Assembly (NCBI GenBank): GCA_949130485.1
Contig: OX422187.1
Location: 4,798,159 to 4,862,158 of the forward strand
DNA from: Agelas oroides
Taxonomy: Eukaryota; Porifera; Demospongiae; Agelasida; Agelasidae
Direction of reading: 5' to 3'
Length of the DNA stretch: 64,000 nucleotides
The notes beneath the pieces are model-generated. The model was not told the DNA's origin and searched no databases. It was given only the letters and a program-made list of their open reading frames with translations. How positions within the stretch are numbered: the stretch's first letter is position 1; the number at the start of each line of letters is the position of its first letter. Below, piece after piece: positions 46,922 to 60,900 of the stretch. Made by a program: the position numbers and the translations under genes.

Positions 46922-49900
46922 ATGGACCGAACGTACTGGTTCGAGATAGGCCACTACCTTCCCGGAGAGAAGGTTGTGTCTCAGCAGTCTGGCGTCAGAC
47001 TCTACGATGGGGAGGACAAGGTACATGGCTAGCTAGTACCGAGAAGTGAGGCCTACACCCTCAGAACCTGATTAGGCTCTCTTTGTCTCTCCCTGTCCCT
47101 GCTATTCCATTTAACAAGGGTACCCCCGTGGTATAGATGGTTTTCAGTGTCTGTCCCAGGGGGTACTGACATACTAGGATATCTCCGTACTCTCTTGTAA
47201 ATTTTAGTAAATTTTCCGTAAACAACTGTCTGTCCTTGGGGGTGTCTAGCCAAGTTTTTGTCCCAGGGCAGGCAAATGACACTGTCATCAATAGAGGATA
47301 TCCTTATTAAATGGAATAGCCCATTCCTCACCGCTGATTGCCTCCAGTGTTGACACACAGAGGGTCTGGAGACTTGGAATTATGTGACATAATAAATCTC
47401 AAATAATACAGTACCGTACTCACTCTAATTATCCGAACGGTCAAAAATGATTCTTAATACAGTCGTTCGGCGTTAAATAGAAAGCAAATAAATCTTTCAC
47501 GTGGCTTGTTCGAGTGTAATTAGAAAGCATTGTACGTTGAGGAGACAGCTGAGAGATTAAGCCCACCTCTCGTGTTAAGTGTCCAACTATAGATGGTTTT
47601 CATGGGGCGTGGCTTCACTTCCGGAGGGCAAAAGTCGGTGTCTGGGTTTAGTGCAGCTGCGTGCAAAATACAGGCTAGTAAGTGCTACATCGAGTCCTTA
47701 CCATTAGTACCGAAAGATAAAAGAAGCTGGTTCTCTCAAGGTGAAAGGTCCGCTGTACAGCTGCCTATCGATCGCGCGTTTGCCCTCCGGAAGTAGGGCG
47801 CTTAATTGACATTTGGAAACCATCTATAGGTCTATCGTCGACATCCTCGTCAGCTATAGTGTCACTGTGCTGTCTGACAGCGATCGCAAAACGATCTTCA
47901 GCAGGTCCATGTTCCCTTTCCGCGCTTAGACGCTGTCCAAGATGTGGTAACCACACTCTGCGATATTACATGGAATCCTGTAACAGCTGCAGTGAAGCTG
48001 AACTCCGAGTCATCTTCTCGAGCTCCTGCCATACTTTAATACTTGTGTACACCACGTGGCGTGACCGTTCGGCGTTAAATAGAATGGGTAAGAAAATTCG
48101 AAATTCAGCATGTTTAAATTTAATGAATTAGGAAGGAAACAAAATTATCAAATATGCCGTTCGAGCTATTAGAATGTCGCATAATTAGAGCGAGTACAGT
48201 GTGTGTGCTACTGAGTTGTTTGGTTAATCGTGATACATATAATCCATGATCACATGAACACTGTTATTTGACAATCATTTCTTGTGACAGAGTAGGTGAA
48301 ATATGCAGCTACATCCAATCGGTCAGTTTTAGATGCTTTTGTGGTGTCCTCCCATGAGGTCAGCTCCCACCAGATCAGTATTATACAAGCTTATTAAAGC
48401 ATATAAACACATGTATACCAGAATACAGACTTTGATAAAAAAAATGTTTGGTGTCCGTCTGCTGCTAAATAATGAACTAGGCTACACTCTCCATTCTGAA
48501 GTTTTTCAAGAATTGGGCTCATCTTTTTTTCTTTTGAGCATATACACCTCCTTTTATTAAGGAGGCTGCATTGCTCCAGCTTCAACCTGGAGAGATTACC
48601 CCTTCATGAGGTAATGTTTGAACACAATGTTTAGACAGTTTGAACCAGCAAGACATGAACAGAGGCTAGCTTTGTTGCAATTGATAGGCCTCAGACTTTA
48701 AATAATTCAGATGTGACGCATCAATTACCAATTGGTACACGCACGACTCTGTCCCTGTCATATTACAATAAAATCTTTTATTTGAGTTGATCTCGTGGGC
48801 ATAAATCGCTTTTGTGTGGGCATGGAAGTCGGGATATGAACTTGGAACGTGACATGAAGTTGTAGTATTTAACTTTGTGAAATGCCTGTCGTGTTTTTAT
48901 CACTTCCCAACAGTACTAGTAGTGGGAAAACTTATTTGGTGCTTCCATGAACCAGTGGTCCGTGAGATGCCGTCCAACCTGACCAAGCTCAATCATTACA
49001 CAGAGGCATAGGAAAGACTTTTTGATTGGGGGGGCACAGTTTTTAATATGTAGTACAGGACATATAGAGTGAGAGTGGTGCAGACTGAAAACGGGGGGGT
49101 GCGGCGAGGCGCATGAAGGCTGAGATTTTAAACATGCTCCAGACCTGACAGTCAGAGAGAAAGGTGAGGAATAAAGACGAGAAATATAGAAGGAAAAAAG
49201 AAACAGTGTCTCAGGAAGGGACTCGAACCCGCGACCTGGCAAATGGCCTGCCATCCTCTAACCAACTGAGCTACCGAGTCACTTGGCAACTCAGTGGCCG
49301 AGTTCGAGTACTTATGGCTGAGCTCCCAGGGATCCAGCTGAAGCGGATACCAAGCTGGCATGTTCGATGGGGAAGGTGTGGCGAGTGCGAAGCGCAAGGC
49401 ACATGAAGGCTCAGATTTTTAAACACGCTCCAGACCTGACAGTTAGACCTTAACCTAAGTCAAAGTCAGAGAGAAAGGTGAGGAATAAAGACGAGAAAAT
49501 AAAGAGGGGAAAAAAAACAGTGACTCAGGGAGGGACTCAAACCCGCGACCTGGCAAATGGCCTGCCATGCTCTAACCAACCTGACCAAGCTCAATCATTA
49601 CACAGAGGCGTAGGAAAGACTTTTTGATTGGAGGGGGCACAGTAATTAATTTGTAGTACAGGACATATAGAGTGGGCGTGGCACAGACTGAAAACTGGGG
49701 GGGGGGGGGCACATGGGTTACATAATTATTAAATAAACAGTGCAAGTAGCTTGAGAACCAGCGCTAGTAACGGCTGGTGGGTATGATCCATTCAAAATGT
49801 GTGCTTTACATGTGACCGGTAGCCTTGTTCCCAGGCCCTGCCGAGCTTTCCAGTGCTTGGAGTTTGTTCACACATGGGGAGAGCCTGGAACGAGGCTATG

Positions 49901-51571
49901 TGACCGGCTTGCGTTTTAGATAATCACATAATGTGCTCCTGAATCTCCAGAGCTTTCCTCCACATGCTGATACCGAAGCAATTGTCATTGAGGAATGGGA
50001 AAAGGTCTGGCTTACAAAAGTAAGCTCACTTAGGCATGGTAGTCAAAGTGGTCAAGGGTCAAGATATGTTTCTGTACATGTCAAAGATAAATTTTTAGTG
50101 ATGTGATTCAAATTCATGACTTATTTATCAGCACAAAGGAAGCATACACACAGCTAGCAGCTGGATGTGGTTGTCATGATATTGTCTGTTTCTCTGTTTT
50201 GCTTTAGACCAGTTTTGAGAGTGGTAGTTTACAGTTGACCACTCACAGGCTTGTGTGGGATGATGAAGACCAGGAGGTGTGTATGTGTAGGCATGCGTGT
50301 GTGAGTGCATCTGAGCACGTCTGCATGGCTTGTGTGTTTCCAAAAATGCACTGATTTATTACAATAAAGTCTTTGTATGCATGTAGCTACGTACATATAC
50401 AAAGTAGTAGTTTTTTTGCCCACCCTTAGGGACGTGTCTTGGCCTTGGATCTATCTCTGGTCACTAAAACTGAGTCCATTGCTGGTTCTTTCACCAAGAG
50501 GTAAACCGTTGTGGTGTCACTATGTTCTATAGGCATTAACATCCTTTCTGTGACATGAATAGAGATATCTAGCCTCCTTCCCAGGTCTGGGAATAATGAC
50601 TACTGATTACATAACATCTTAATACTTGCACTATGTGTACATACTGGAAGTATGTTTGCAGTAGTAAAGCCGGGAAAGCCTTGTAAAACTTGTCACATGC
50701 AATGATGTACCTTGCAATCAGGTGGATGTCTGGACATCTCTGAAAAGTTGTTGTGATGTCCATGCTAGCCTTGTTCCCAGGCTATGTAAAACGAGAAACC
50801 ACTAGCTACTTGTGCATGTGTGACCATTCCCTGAAAATATTATATGTGCAAAATGCCAGTAGTATTACGTTGTGTATGTCTGACATATACCCGTATCATT
50901 AAAAGATCGCACATATAGCGTTTAATGATTCTTTCAATTGTCTCTTCTTCTGATCCACCACATTTCCTCTCCAGCCCAAAGATTGCCCTCTACCTTCAGA
51001 AGGCACCCAGCTCTAAACCTTTTGGTCCCTCTGTGCTGGAGAAGGCTGGCTACATTCGACTCTCTTTCAGAAAAGGGGGACAAGAGGAGGTACAGTCATA
51101 GTATTAGGTCTCTTCCCCATTATATTGGGGATTGAGGGAGGTAGTGGCATAGCCAGAATAAATGAGATGCTCTGAGATAATTTCTGAGGTGGTTTTGGGG
51201 CCAAAGATACTCAGATTTTTCATCTCACTATGAGAACCTGCACTCCCTCCTTCCCTCCCTCCCTTCCTCCCTCCCCTTCCTCCCTCCCCTCCCTCCCTCC
51301 CTCCCTCCCTCCCTCCCTCCCTCCCTCCCTCCCTCCCTCCCTCCCTCCCTCCCCTCCGTCCCTCCCTCCCTCCCTCTCTCCTACCCTTCCTCCTTCCTTC
51401 GCTCCCCCCTCCCTCCCTCCATTTCTCCAACCCTACATCCACCCTCTCACCCTCTCTCCTTCCCTCACATTTATCCTCCATTCTTTGTAGTTTCACCGTC
51501 TCTTACGAAAGCAGCTGGTGGACAAGGAGTGGGAGAAGAGCTTGCCTCCACCACCCAAACCTGTCGAAGGG
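46922..51571 (+). CDS. VPS36: VPS36 exons 1-5: GLUE domain
   Basis: Residues 1 to about 145. [27 protein letters not shown], then [35 protein letters not shown] and a Pro-rich end PPPPKPVEG. This split-PH fold binds phosphoinositide and ubiquitin in known VPS36 proteins. No NZF zinc-finger insert is seen, as in animal rather than yeast VPS36. Confidence 0.93.
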
Positions 51572-51869
51572 GTCAGTTCCACTACTGAGCTCTTCACATA
51601 CTGCACAGGCACATGCCCATACGTTATCATCAGAGGTGGGTTGTTGTACTTTAGGGTCTCAAGATGAGGGCAGGGATCGTGGGGATTGAGAGGGGGATTG
51701 AGAAGAAGCAGAGAGAGACTGACAGACAAGTTTCTCAGGTAAAGATCACCATCGCACCTCAATTTACCACTATCAGTTTACTGTTGCAATGGTTTGTTAT
51801 TTTCTTAGGCATTCAAAGACTTGGATGCTCTCATTGAAAAGGTGCGTGATTGTACAACAGCTTGCCCCT

Positions 51870-51900
<31 letters not shown>

Positions 51901-54900
51901 ACACACGCACACACACACACACACACACCACACACACACATGCACACACATGCACACGTACACACATATACACATTTACACACACACACATGCACACACA
52001 CACATAGAGGAAACGATCAATATTCGGACACCAGCCATAATCGGACGCTCGTACACGGAGACTAAGCCACGCAGATACTCTGTTATGCCACGGAAAGGAA
52101 GGCGGAGTCCACCGTATCCGGCGACTGAAAAATGGAGCTCGAGCGTCAATCCCCGCTAGTGCTAGGGGGATTAGCGTAACAGTCCGAAAATTTTGATAAT
52201 CGGCAAAAAAATGTATTTTCAGACGCCGCTTCCTGTTCCCTCCCTGAAGCAACTCTCGGCAAGATTTCTGCACTGTTGGAAAGCTGCAAGACCCTGCTGC
52301 TTCACGCCTGATCTTCGTCACCGTAACTGCCTTGGGCGCTGAGGGAAACTGCCGAAGATTGAGTAGGTTGCTCCATCAATGATCGGACAGTGGATTTACG
52401 CATTTTTTCGCCGTGGAAACACCCAACTACGAAATAGGCCAACAATACTGGAATCATTGGAATCTACAGGTCTTTACCAACGTAACGGTGCAAGTCTTGT
52501 CTTTATACGTTGTGTGGTTCTCGAGATACAATTGTTCTTGATTCATGTACTTCAGAAATTTAGTTTCCTGTAACTAGGCCCGTATGAAGACGGAAAAGCA
52601 ATTGTATCTCGAGAACCACACAACCCATAAAGATAAGACTTGCACCGTTACGTTGGTAAAGACCTGTAGATTCCAATGATACCAGTATTGTTGGCCTATT
52701 TCGTAGTTGGGTGTTTCCACGGCGAAAAAATGCGTAAATCCACTGTCCGATCATTGATGGAGCAACCTACTCAATCTTCGGCAGCTCCCCTCAGCGCCCA
52801 AGGCAGTTACGGTGACGAAGATCAGGCGTGAAGCAGCAGGGTCTTGCAGCTTCCAACAGTGCAGAAATCTTGCCGAGAGTTGCTTCAGGGAGGGAACAGG
52901 AAGCGGCGTCTGAAAATACATTTTTTTGCCGATTATCAAAATTTTCGGACTGTTACGCTAATCCCCCTAGCGCTAGCGGGGATTGACGCTCGAGCTCCAT
53001 TTTTCAGTCGCCGGATACGGTGGACTCCGCCTTCCTTTCCGTGGCATAACAGAGTATCTGCGTGGCTTAGTCTCCGTGTACGAGCGTCCGATTATGGCTG
53101 GTGTCCGAATATTGATCGTTTCCTCTATGCACACGTACACACACACACATGCACACGTACACACACACACATATGCACACATACACACGCATGCACATGT
53201 ACACACACACACACACAACTTTTTAGCGTTAACCCAAGCTCCTCACTTGATCTAATATTTGTTTATCCAGCAATAATATCTGCACACAGTACATACACTG
53301 TAGTTTAGTCTCGTACCCAGACCGGGCCCCTGGTCTGGGTACGAGACTATACATAGTTATGACTGAGTTGATAACATTACTGAATAATGGATACTCAGCC
53401 GATAACTTAAACTTTGTTCACATCAATTTTTTCTGTTGAGCCAGTAATTGCAAACATTAACTCCTTGTATAACTGTATGTGTTCACTGTCATCAGGCCAA
53501 AGATATGGTGGGTATGGTGAACAAGTTTGCAGCCAAGGTGGAAGAGAAGAAGGGCTCCTTGTCAGAGGATGAGGTACGGTGTATGTATGTAGATATGTGT
53601 ATAATCCCACAGCCACCTGACTTACAATGTTCGCACAGTAGTGAGGGTGTAGAGTAAGTATTGGTGCATTGATACAGTTGTGCTTCGTTGTGGTTTTGTT
53701 TGGTGACAAAAACAGTGGGTGGTACCCTAGCTGGTAAATCTTCTCATGTATGTGGTGTCAATGTGGCTCAACAGAGGAAGAGAGGAGTCCAAAGGATCTT
53801 GAGTTCCTTTTTGGTAGCATTCATTCAAGGGCTACATGGAGGTAGGAGTGTTTGCAGAGCAGATAGAATCGTGCCCTTTGTTCAGGAAAAAGAATATGTT
53901 AGTGGAACATTTCACATACGTGTATCCTTAGTATATACACACGTTTGTTAACCAAGCAAAGCAGCACTTGATGGTTGCAAGAAGAATGTAGAAGATTTTC
54001 GGGAGAAGCTTGAGGGAGTGTCTGCAGAGAAGCATTAAGTTACTTATCATGTATTGGGAGCCTCATTCCCAGGTCCCACCCAGCTTTCCACTGCTTGCAG
54101 TACCTGGGAACAAGACTAGTTGTTGTTGATCAGTCTCTACACCTTTGAATCTTTGATACTACTGATAAGCCATGAGTCACAGAGTCACAAGGGGCTTTGT
54201 GGTTTCGTCACGCAGTTACAAACAAATTTAAGTGTACCTGACCTTAAGTATGTGAACAAAGATGTGCAAAGCACCAGTCTAATAACTCCAGTACATAAAA
54301 ATGTTCTAGTTTATGAAATTTAGTCTCACAACTGTAGCCATGGCCAATCACTGTGTCTCGTTTATGCAGACTATACAGTTCAAAGCCTACCTCTTGAGTG
54401 TCGGTATAGCCAACCCGGTCACACGGTGAGTGTTCTTCTCTATGTGTTTATGCTCAAGGGTATGTGTTTTTCCTTGTACAAGTGTGTGATCCTTTACATC
54501 TGAGAGTGCTATACTGTATTTTCCTGAGCAAGTGCCCATTCCTGTGGAACGAGGCTACCCACCCCCCCATGTTTGATAGTTCTTTGGCTTCATAGGGTCC
54601 TGTTTGTAATTTCCTAGCATGTGAAATTTCCACACAATTACATTTCACATGTATATTGTAGCTCATGTGTAAGATTTGCTGGTAAAATGTTTGCTGTGAG
54701 AGGCAGTGGGATAATTCTGTAACAGTGTTTCGACTGCAATGCACAAGGTCATGTGGCTGCATGCTGGACTAGGAATATTAGCACTAATGGCGCAATGAGG
54801 CTATTTCCTGAAGAAAGACACAACCAACCAACTGACGGTGGTCAAGTGCAAGAGCTATAATATATGCTTTTGTATTGATTATGTGGGTTCATTCACACAT

Positions 54901-57900
54901 CCAGGGAGACTCATGGAACTGGGTCAGTCTACCACAAAGAGTTGTCCAAGCAATTAGCATTGTTTCTGGAGAAGCCACTGCAGGTAAAGTAATACGTAAG
55001 ATATAAGCAGGTTTTTCATTCAGAAAATAATGTTTGAGAGAGGTGTTACGTGGCACATGGAATTTGGGGTGTGTGGCCTGCTGCACTTGTTCTATTTAGT
55101 GGAAAGCAAGCTTCTATAGTTGAGTGGTAAATTTGTGGTTGCATTAATTATAGTCAATCTCTTTAGGGGGGAAGCTTCTCCCTACCTCCCATTGTAAATG
55201 AAACACTGATATGCATCTATTATACAGTAAAACCTCCGAACAAAGGACTCATTGGGGACGGGCCATTTGTCCCTTGTAGAGAGGTTGTCCTCTTCTCGGA
55301 GGTTTTCTTTAAAACCTATTGGAAAGTCCTAAAAGACAAATAACTAACATTTAAGTCTTTTTAAAATGTATTATTATGATGTATTCTGTCCCTATATTTT
55401 AATCATTTGATGGTTTTTTCAGTTGCAAGATGGCAAGAGCAATACTACTTGCATAAAAAAAGTAGAATGACACTCGATTGTCGTAACAGCTCATTTGCGA
55501 GTACAGTTGAAAGGAGGAAACGACAGCTGCGTATCCGGAATATACGGAGGTATCCGTTATGGTATACTCCCGGTAGGTGTGGTAATGTGTGCTGAGCATG
55601 TCGCATTTTCGGACCTCTCCGTTGCAGTACTAATATAATGCCCGGTCTTTGAATCCAGCGATGGTGGCGCACAATTTTTCGAAAGCCGTCGACAAGTGTT
55701 CGCATCACTGTCCGTTTTCGGACGTAATCTTGTATTGGCTAAGGTACGTCTGGTGCTCATCAGTGTCCGTTGTACAGAGTTGAGAGGTGTCCGCTTCTCA
55801 GAGGTTCGAAATGTATTAGTTCTATGGTAAAATCAATTAGGGACAAGTGATCTGTCCGCTGTACAGAGGTTGTCCGCTTTTTGGAGGGTCTGTCATTAGA
55901 GGTTTTACTGTAGTGCCATGTAGAAATTGAACCACTGAATATTTTACTGTGTGCAAATTGCTATCTGTATTGCTGAACTTTCTTTAGAGCCAGGGCTCAC
56001 ATGCACTATGTTAACACATAAGATATTCATGATCCACAAAGCACATGTTTTGCTAGAGATTAATTACACTAAATTACCTTGTAACCATGGCAACTACCAC
56101 TTAGTCATGCATTGGCCATATAATCATGTTTACTTTGTCATGTCATATTCACGAAGGTCATACTGTATAGCAGGTATTTTTCACAGGGGTGTAATTTCTG
56201 CATTTTTCGCGGTCAAGTGGGATCCGCGAAAAATTAACCCACGAAAATTTGTGACTCGTACCCATGTGTGTGCAGTTCTACAGACAGTTGTGTCTGTGAA
56301 ACATGTTGTAGCTATTCTATGGAGACTCCAAGGGTCAATTCCCTTTGTCAGTTCAGCCTGCTGCTGTTGGTGCCTAGTCTTGTGTGAGACAGCCCACTTC
56401 TGCTTGCAAGAGTAGTCCGTCCTGCCAACAAGTGCGTCCCGCCAACGAGTGCATCCATAACTAGAAGTCTTCAGTGAAGACATACCCCACGCTGTTTTAT
56501 GGTGTAATTATGGACAAAGTGACCCTTTGGTGTTGTCAGGTTTTAGTAAAGGGGTATCATGTTTGGTTTCACATGTTCTGCTTAGTGTATGGTTTGCATG
56601 GTGTCTGGTGTTCATTGTAAATACTACTAACCAAACTTCTTACATTAATAACATATGTTCCGCGCAATCTGAGAATTTAATTGCACAATCTCGAGATTGT
56701 GTTGTGCATTCTCAGAATCCCGAGACTGCGCACTATAGTTGTGTGATCTCAAGATTGCGCACTATAGTTGTGCGATCTTGAGATTGCACACTATTATACT
56801 AGTTGTGCGATCTCGATATATACCTTCTCTTTGACTGGGCTTCTCTTTGTCTCCTCTCTTCTGCATCCTGGTCTTGTGTGTATTCTTGAGTTTCCAGGAT
56901 TTCCCTAAATTTAAGGTGGCAGAGAACCCTGTACTTTCAAGGTTGACAAACCAGGAATCCAAGCTGATAGGCTTCTTTGTCTTGTTAAACTTTTAGCGCA
57001 CAGTCAGTTTTGGGCGTCTTCAACCGTTCACTGTCCATAAAATTGGGGATTTTCCCCATTTCCTGTTGGCATTGGCATCCAATAATCAGTTTATAATTAA
57101 GATGTGGCCTGGCGGAAGCCCTCATGTGGTGGTCGGTACTTTGAAGATAAGCTTAGATCGACTTAAAAAAAAAAAAAAAAAAAAAAGGAGTTTAGTAGAG
57201 TGCTGTAGTGTCAGTAGCTGTGAGTAGTGCACAATGCCTGCTTGTGAAAGCAAGCTTGCGTCTAGAAGCAGCAGAAAGGCCACGGTGGCCAAGACTGTAC
57301 TCATTGGGTAGGCCCATGTCTTGCGATCGTATGTCAAGCCTAGTAGGTGACCGTGGCCCGGAGCTTCGAGTGCTGGGCTGGGCTTTAACTAGAATGCGCA
57401 ATATATCGTTGGTACTATGCTGCAGTAGACAAGAAAGCTGAAGAGTGGTTGTGTGTGGAACAGAGCCGTGAGTTGTTTAGCGACATAAGGGGGAGAGGTG
57501 GGGCTAGTAATGTTTGCTTCCACTCGTGAATGAGCCCCTCCCATAGACAAGCTGTGAATTTTTTGAAATGTGCATTCATTTTGGTACAGTCAAGGTTGTC
57601 CATTCCAAGAGTAGTGACAAACATGAGTCTAGCCTGACTTTGAGAGTAGCTCTGAACAAAAGCTGGCACAGACTGATTTGAGATACATTTGTGGTTAGGA
57701 CGCTACCTACAGTGAGCATGTAGATGCATCCATCGAGTGGCAATTTTGGGTTCATGAATATATTAATAAGCTACTAAAACCCTTTTTTTAAAATTAGGCA
57801 AAGCAAGATTGCCCTAAACCAAACCCTAACCCTGAAAACTAGGAGTAACACTGGTCCTGACTGTAACCCAGGTTTATGTTTTCGTTAACCTCTGCCGAGT

Positions 57901-60900
57901 GACTTCCGCCGCCACCTTAAGGGAATGCGTCGTCTTTTCTAAGGTCCATGCTGATATAAACCCTTTTTGAAGGTCGCAAAAATTCAAAACATCTGCCAAA
58001 GTGCACTAGCAATGACCTTTGACCTGAACTTTATGGGATATTCTTGATGATTATACCAAATGAAAGGAAATTTTGAGCTACAAGTGGTACAAATTGTAGG
58101 TCATGAAGTTAATCTTGCTCTCAAGGTTATGGTTGATTAAGTACCCAAGCCAAATTTTGCCGAAAATCAACTTTTTGGCTGGCTGTAACTCTGAAGTCAT
58201 ACAACATACAATGCTGAAACTGACTATGGGTGAATGTCTCAACAGACACTACTATATAAGTATCACCATAGTACAAAGCTATACCGGAGAATATCACGAG
58301 TTTGTTGCCGTCTGTATTGTTACGAGTGTGCAGCACGAGTAACAATGCCAACGGCAAAAAACGAGTGATATTTTTTCCGGTATAGCTTGGTACTATGGTG
58401 ATAATGATTTTATCATACGAACATTCGATTTCATTGCATGTTCAGACGCAGCGCACGTGACTTGTAGTACCTGATACAGATTCTCGCGTGACTTGTAGTA
58501 CCTGATACGGATTCTCGTGTGACTTGCAGTACTGATACGGATTCTCGCGTGACTTGTAGTAAAAAATACGGCTTTTTATAAACTGCGTGCAGCTGCAAGG
58601 CTTCCCCATTGACTCCCATACATTAGCATGAGTTAGACGTATGATAAATGTATGTAATAACCAAGTTTCGTCCAAATCTGTGAGGGTCAGTTTTTTTGTG
58701 TGTGTGTTGTTCATCCTAATCTGTGAAGGTCAGCTTTTTTGTGTGTTGTTCGTCCAAACCTGTGAAGATCAGCTTTTTTGTGTGTTTGTGAAGGTCAGCT
58801 TTTTCATCCAAATCTGTGAAGGTCAGCTTTTTTGTGTGTTGTTCGTCCAAACCTGTGAAGGTCAGCTTTTTCATCCAAATCTGTGAAGGTCAGCCTTTTT
58901 GTGTGTTGTTTGTCCAAATCTGTGAAGGTCAGCTTTTTTGTGTGTTGTTCGTCCAAACCTGTGAAGGTCAGCTTTTTCATCCAAACCTGTGAAGGTCAGC
59001 TTTTTTGTGTGTTGTTCGTCCAAACCTGTGAAGGTCAGCTTTTTCATCCAAACCTGTGAAGGTCAGCTTTTTTGTGTGTTGTTCGTCCAAATCTGTGAAG
59101 GTCAGCTTTTTTGTGTGTTGTTCATCCAAACCTGTGAAGGTCAGCTTTTTTGTGTGTTGTTCGTCCACATCTGTGAGGGTCAGCTTTTTTGTCTGTTGAT
59201 TTGACATGGAATGACCCATTTTCTCACAGTCTATAATCTGAGCCTTTCACTTTGTGACTGTTACTTTCTGACATGACTAAAGTTTATTACCCACTGTAAC
59301 AATTCCTCTCCAGGAAGCCGGCGGGATGATGACACTGGCTGATGTATACTGCAGGTTCAACAGAGCCAGAGGCATGGAGGTATTGCTCATAGTATACCTT
59401 GGCTTATACAGTACAACCCACTCCATACACATACCATACGGCTTGTATGTAGGTGTGTGTATATGTGTAATTATGCCTGACTCGACAAGAGCTTTGTTAC
59501 TGTGAGCCAGGCTTGAACTGAGAAGTCTGTGCATCTGTTTTGGAGACTGGCAGCCTCCCTTCGACCTGCCATGCCTAAAGTGTACTAGACGTGAGCTAAG
59601 GCTCACCATTGCCTAATGTTGTGTCGCGCTAAATTCTAGTGTTACACCGATACTGGCATCGGCATCGGTACTGGCGCCGATATTCAGTGTATCGGTACTG
59701 AATCGGTATCTGTTGATCTGGTTATGGCAGTACCGGAACTAATTAGTGATACTAAATTTAATTAGCATGCATGCACGTGGCACGCAGCACTGACGTGCCT
59801 AGCTAGCTGAGACTGATCGTTCGTATGGGCGCTTGGTATTGCAACTGATACCAGTCGTAATAGTTGTATTTGGAACTAATTCTACTTGATTTGTGCCATT
59901 GACGAATCGAAGGCCATTTGTGCTACCTGCGGAGAGAAAATTTCTTGTTCTTTGTTGAAACTGGTTTATTGGCTCTGCTCATGGATCTCCAGTATCGGTA
60001 TCGGTATTAGTATCGGCCAATACTGAGAAATGAAGTATTGGTATCGGTAGTATCGGTAAAAAGTGGTATCGGTGCAACACTACTAAATTCTCTCTCACCT
60101 TCAGACACTGAGTCTAGCTCACAGTGCTGTGCCAGATTGTAGCACACCGACCTTGTGGCTAGCAGCACACCGACCTTCTGGCTAGCAGCACACACCTTGT
60201 GGCTAGCAGCACAATCACTCTCTGCCATGTCTGAGTCTTGTTATTAATGCACCCACGTTGAACTTGTCTTGTTATTAACGAAGTTGAAGCTGCTTAGAAA
60301 AGATCTCAGTCTATGAGCAGTCAGGCATGTATGTCTCTCATATCGGTAGTGACCGTAATCCTTAGTTCAGGCTCGCAAACAAGTTGTGAATGTTATGATC
60401 TGTATTCTCATACGTTTAGCTGGTCTCTCCTGATGATCTGGTGAATGCCTGCAAGATGTTTGAACCACTAAAACTCCCAGTGAGGTATGATACACAAGTC
60501 TAGATCCTTCTTAAACTACATGTATATACTATACTACTCATATGGCATAGTAATAAGGTCAGATAGACTGTTGCTATTTCTACAACTCTGATGCCCATTA
60601 ATCTTCTTACACATGACCACTACGTACACATATTTCCCATGGGCAGATGTGGAATCTAATTTCAGCTGTCATGTTGTGTATAGGATGCGCATGTTTGAGA
60701 GTGGAGTGATGGTGGTGCAGTCGCTCTCGCATAGTGAAGAGGCTATCATCAGAGACACAGCAAAACTGGTTGGTTATAACATACGTACCTGTCACAATTA
60801 GGCTTACAGTAGCCCCCATTCTAGCAACCAGTCAGAGGTAGGTAGTGTACCCCAGACAATAGCCTCCCACACACTGTTTCTGAAGTGTTTTGGATACAAT

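Noticed and set aside
49206-49282. A functional tRNA gene (CCA anticodon) on the minus strand
   Set aside because: Cloverleaf parts are present, but the acceptor stem is imperfect and a truncated copy sits 300 bp away within the same repeat. It looks like a SINE head.
51104-51490. Gly/Arg- and Pro/Ser-rich frames
   Set aside because: They are translations of the (CCCT)n tract inside VPS36 intron 4.
51869-53308. Frames of about 150 codons within the VPS36 intron palindrome
   Set aside because: They mirror each other in the two arms of a fold-back element and contain no known motif.
58668-59196. A CRISPR array
   Set aside because: Units are contiguous, with no unique spacers, and the genome is eukaryotic. 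It is a minisatellite.
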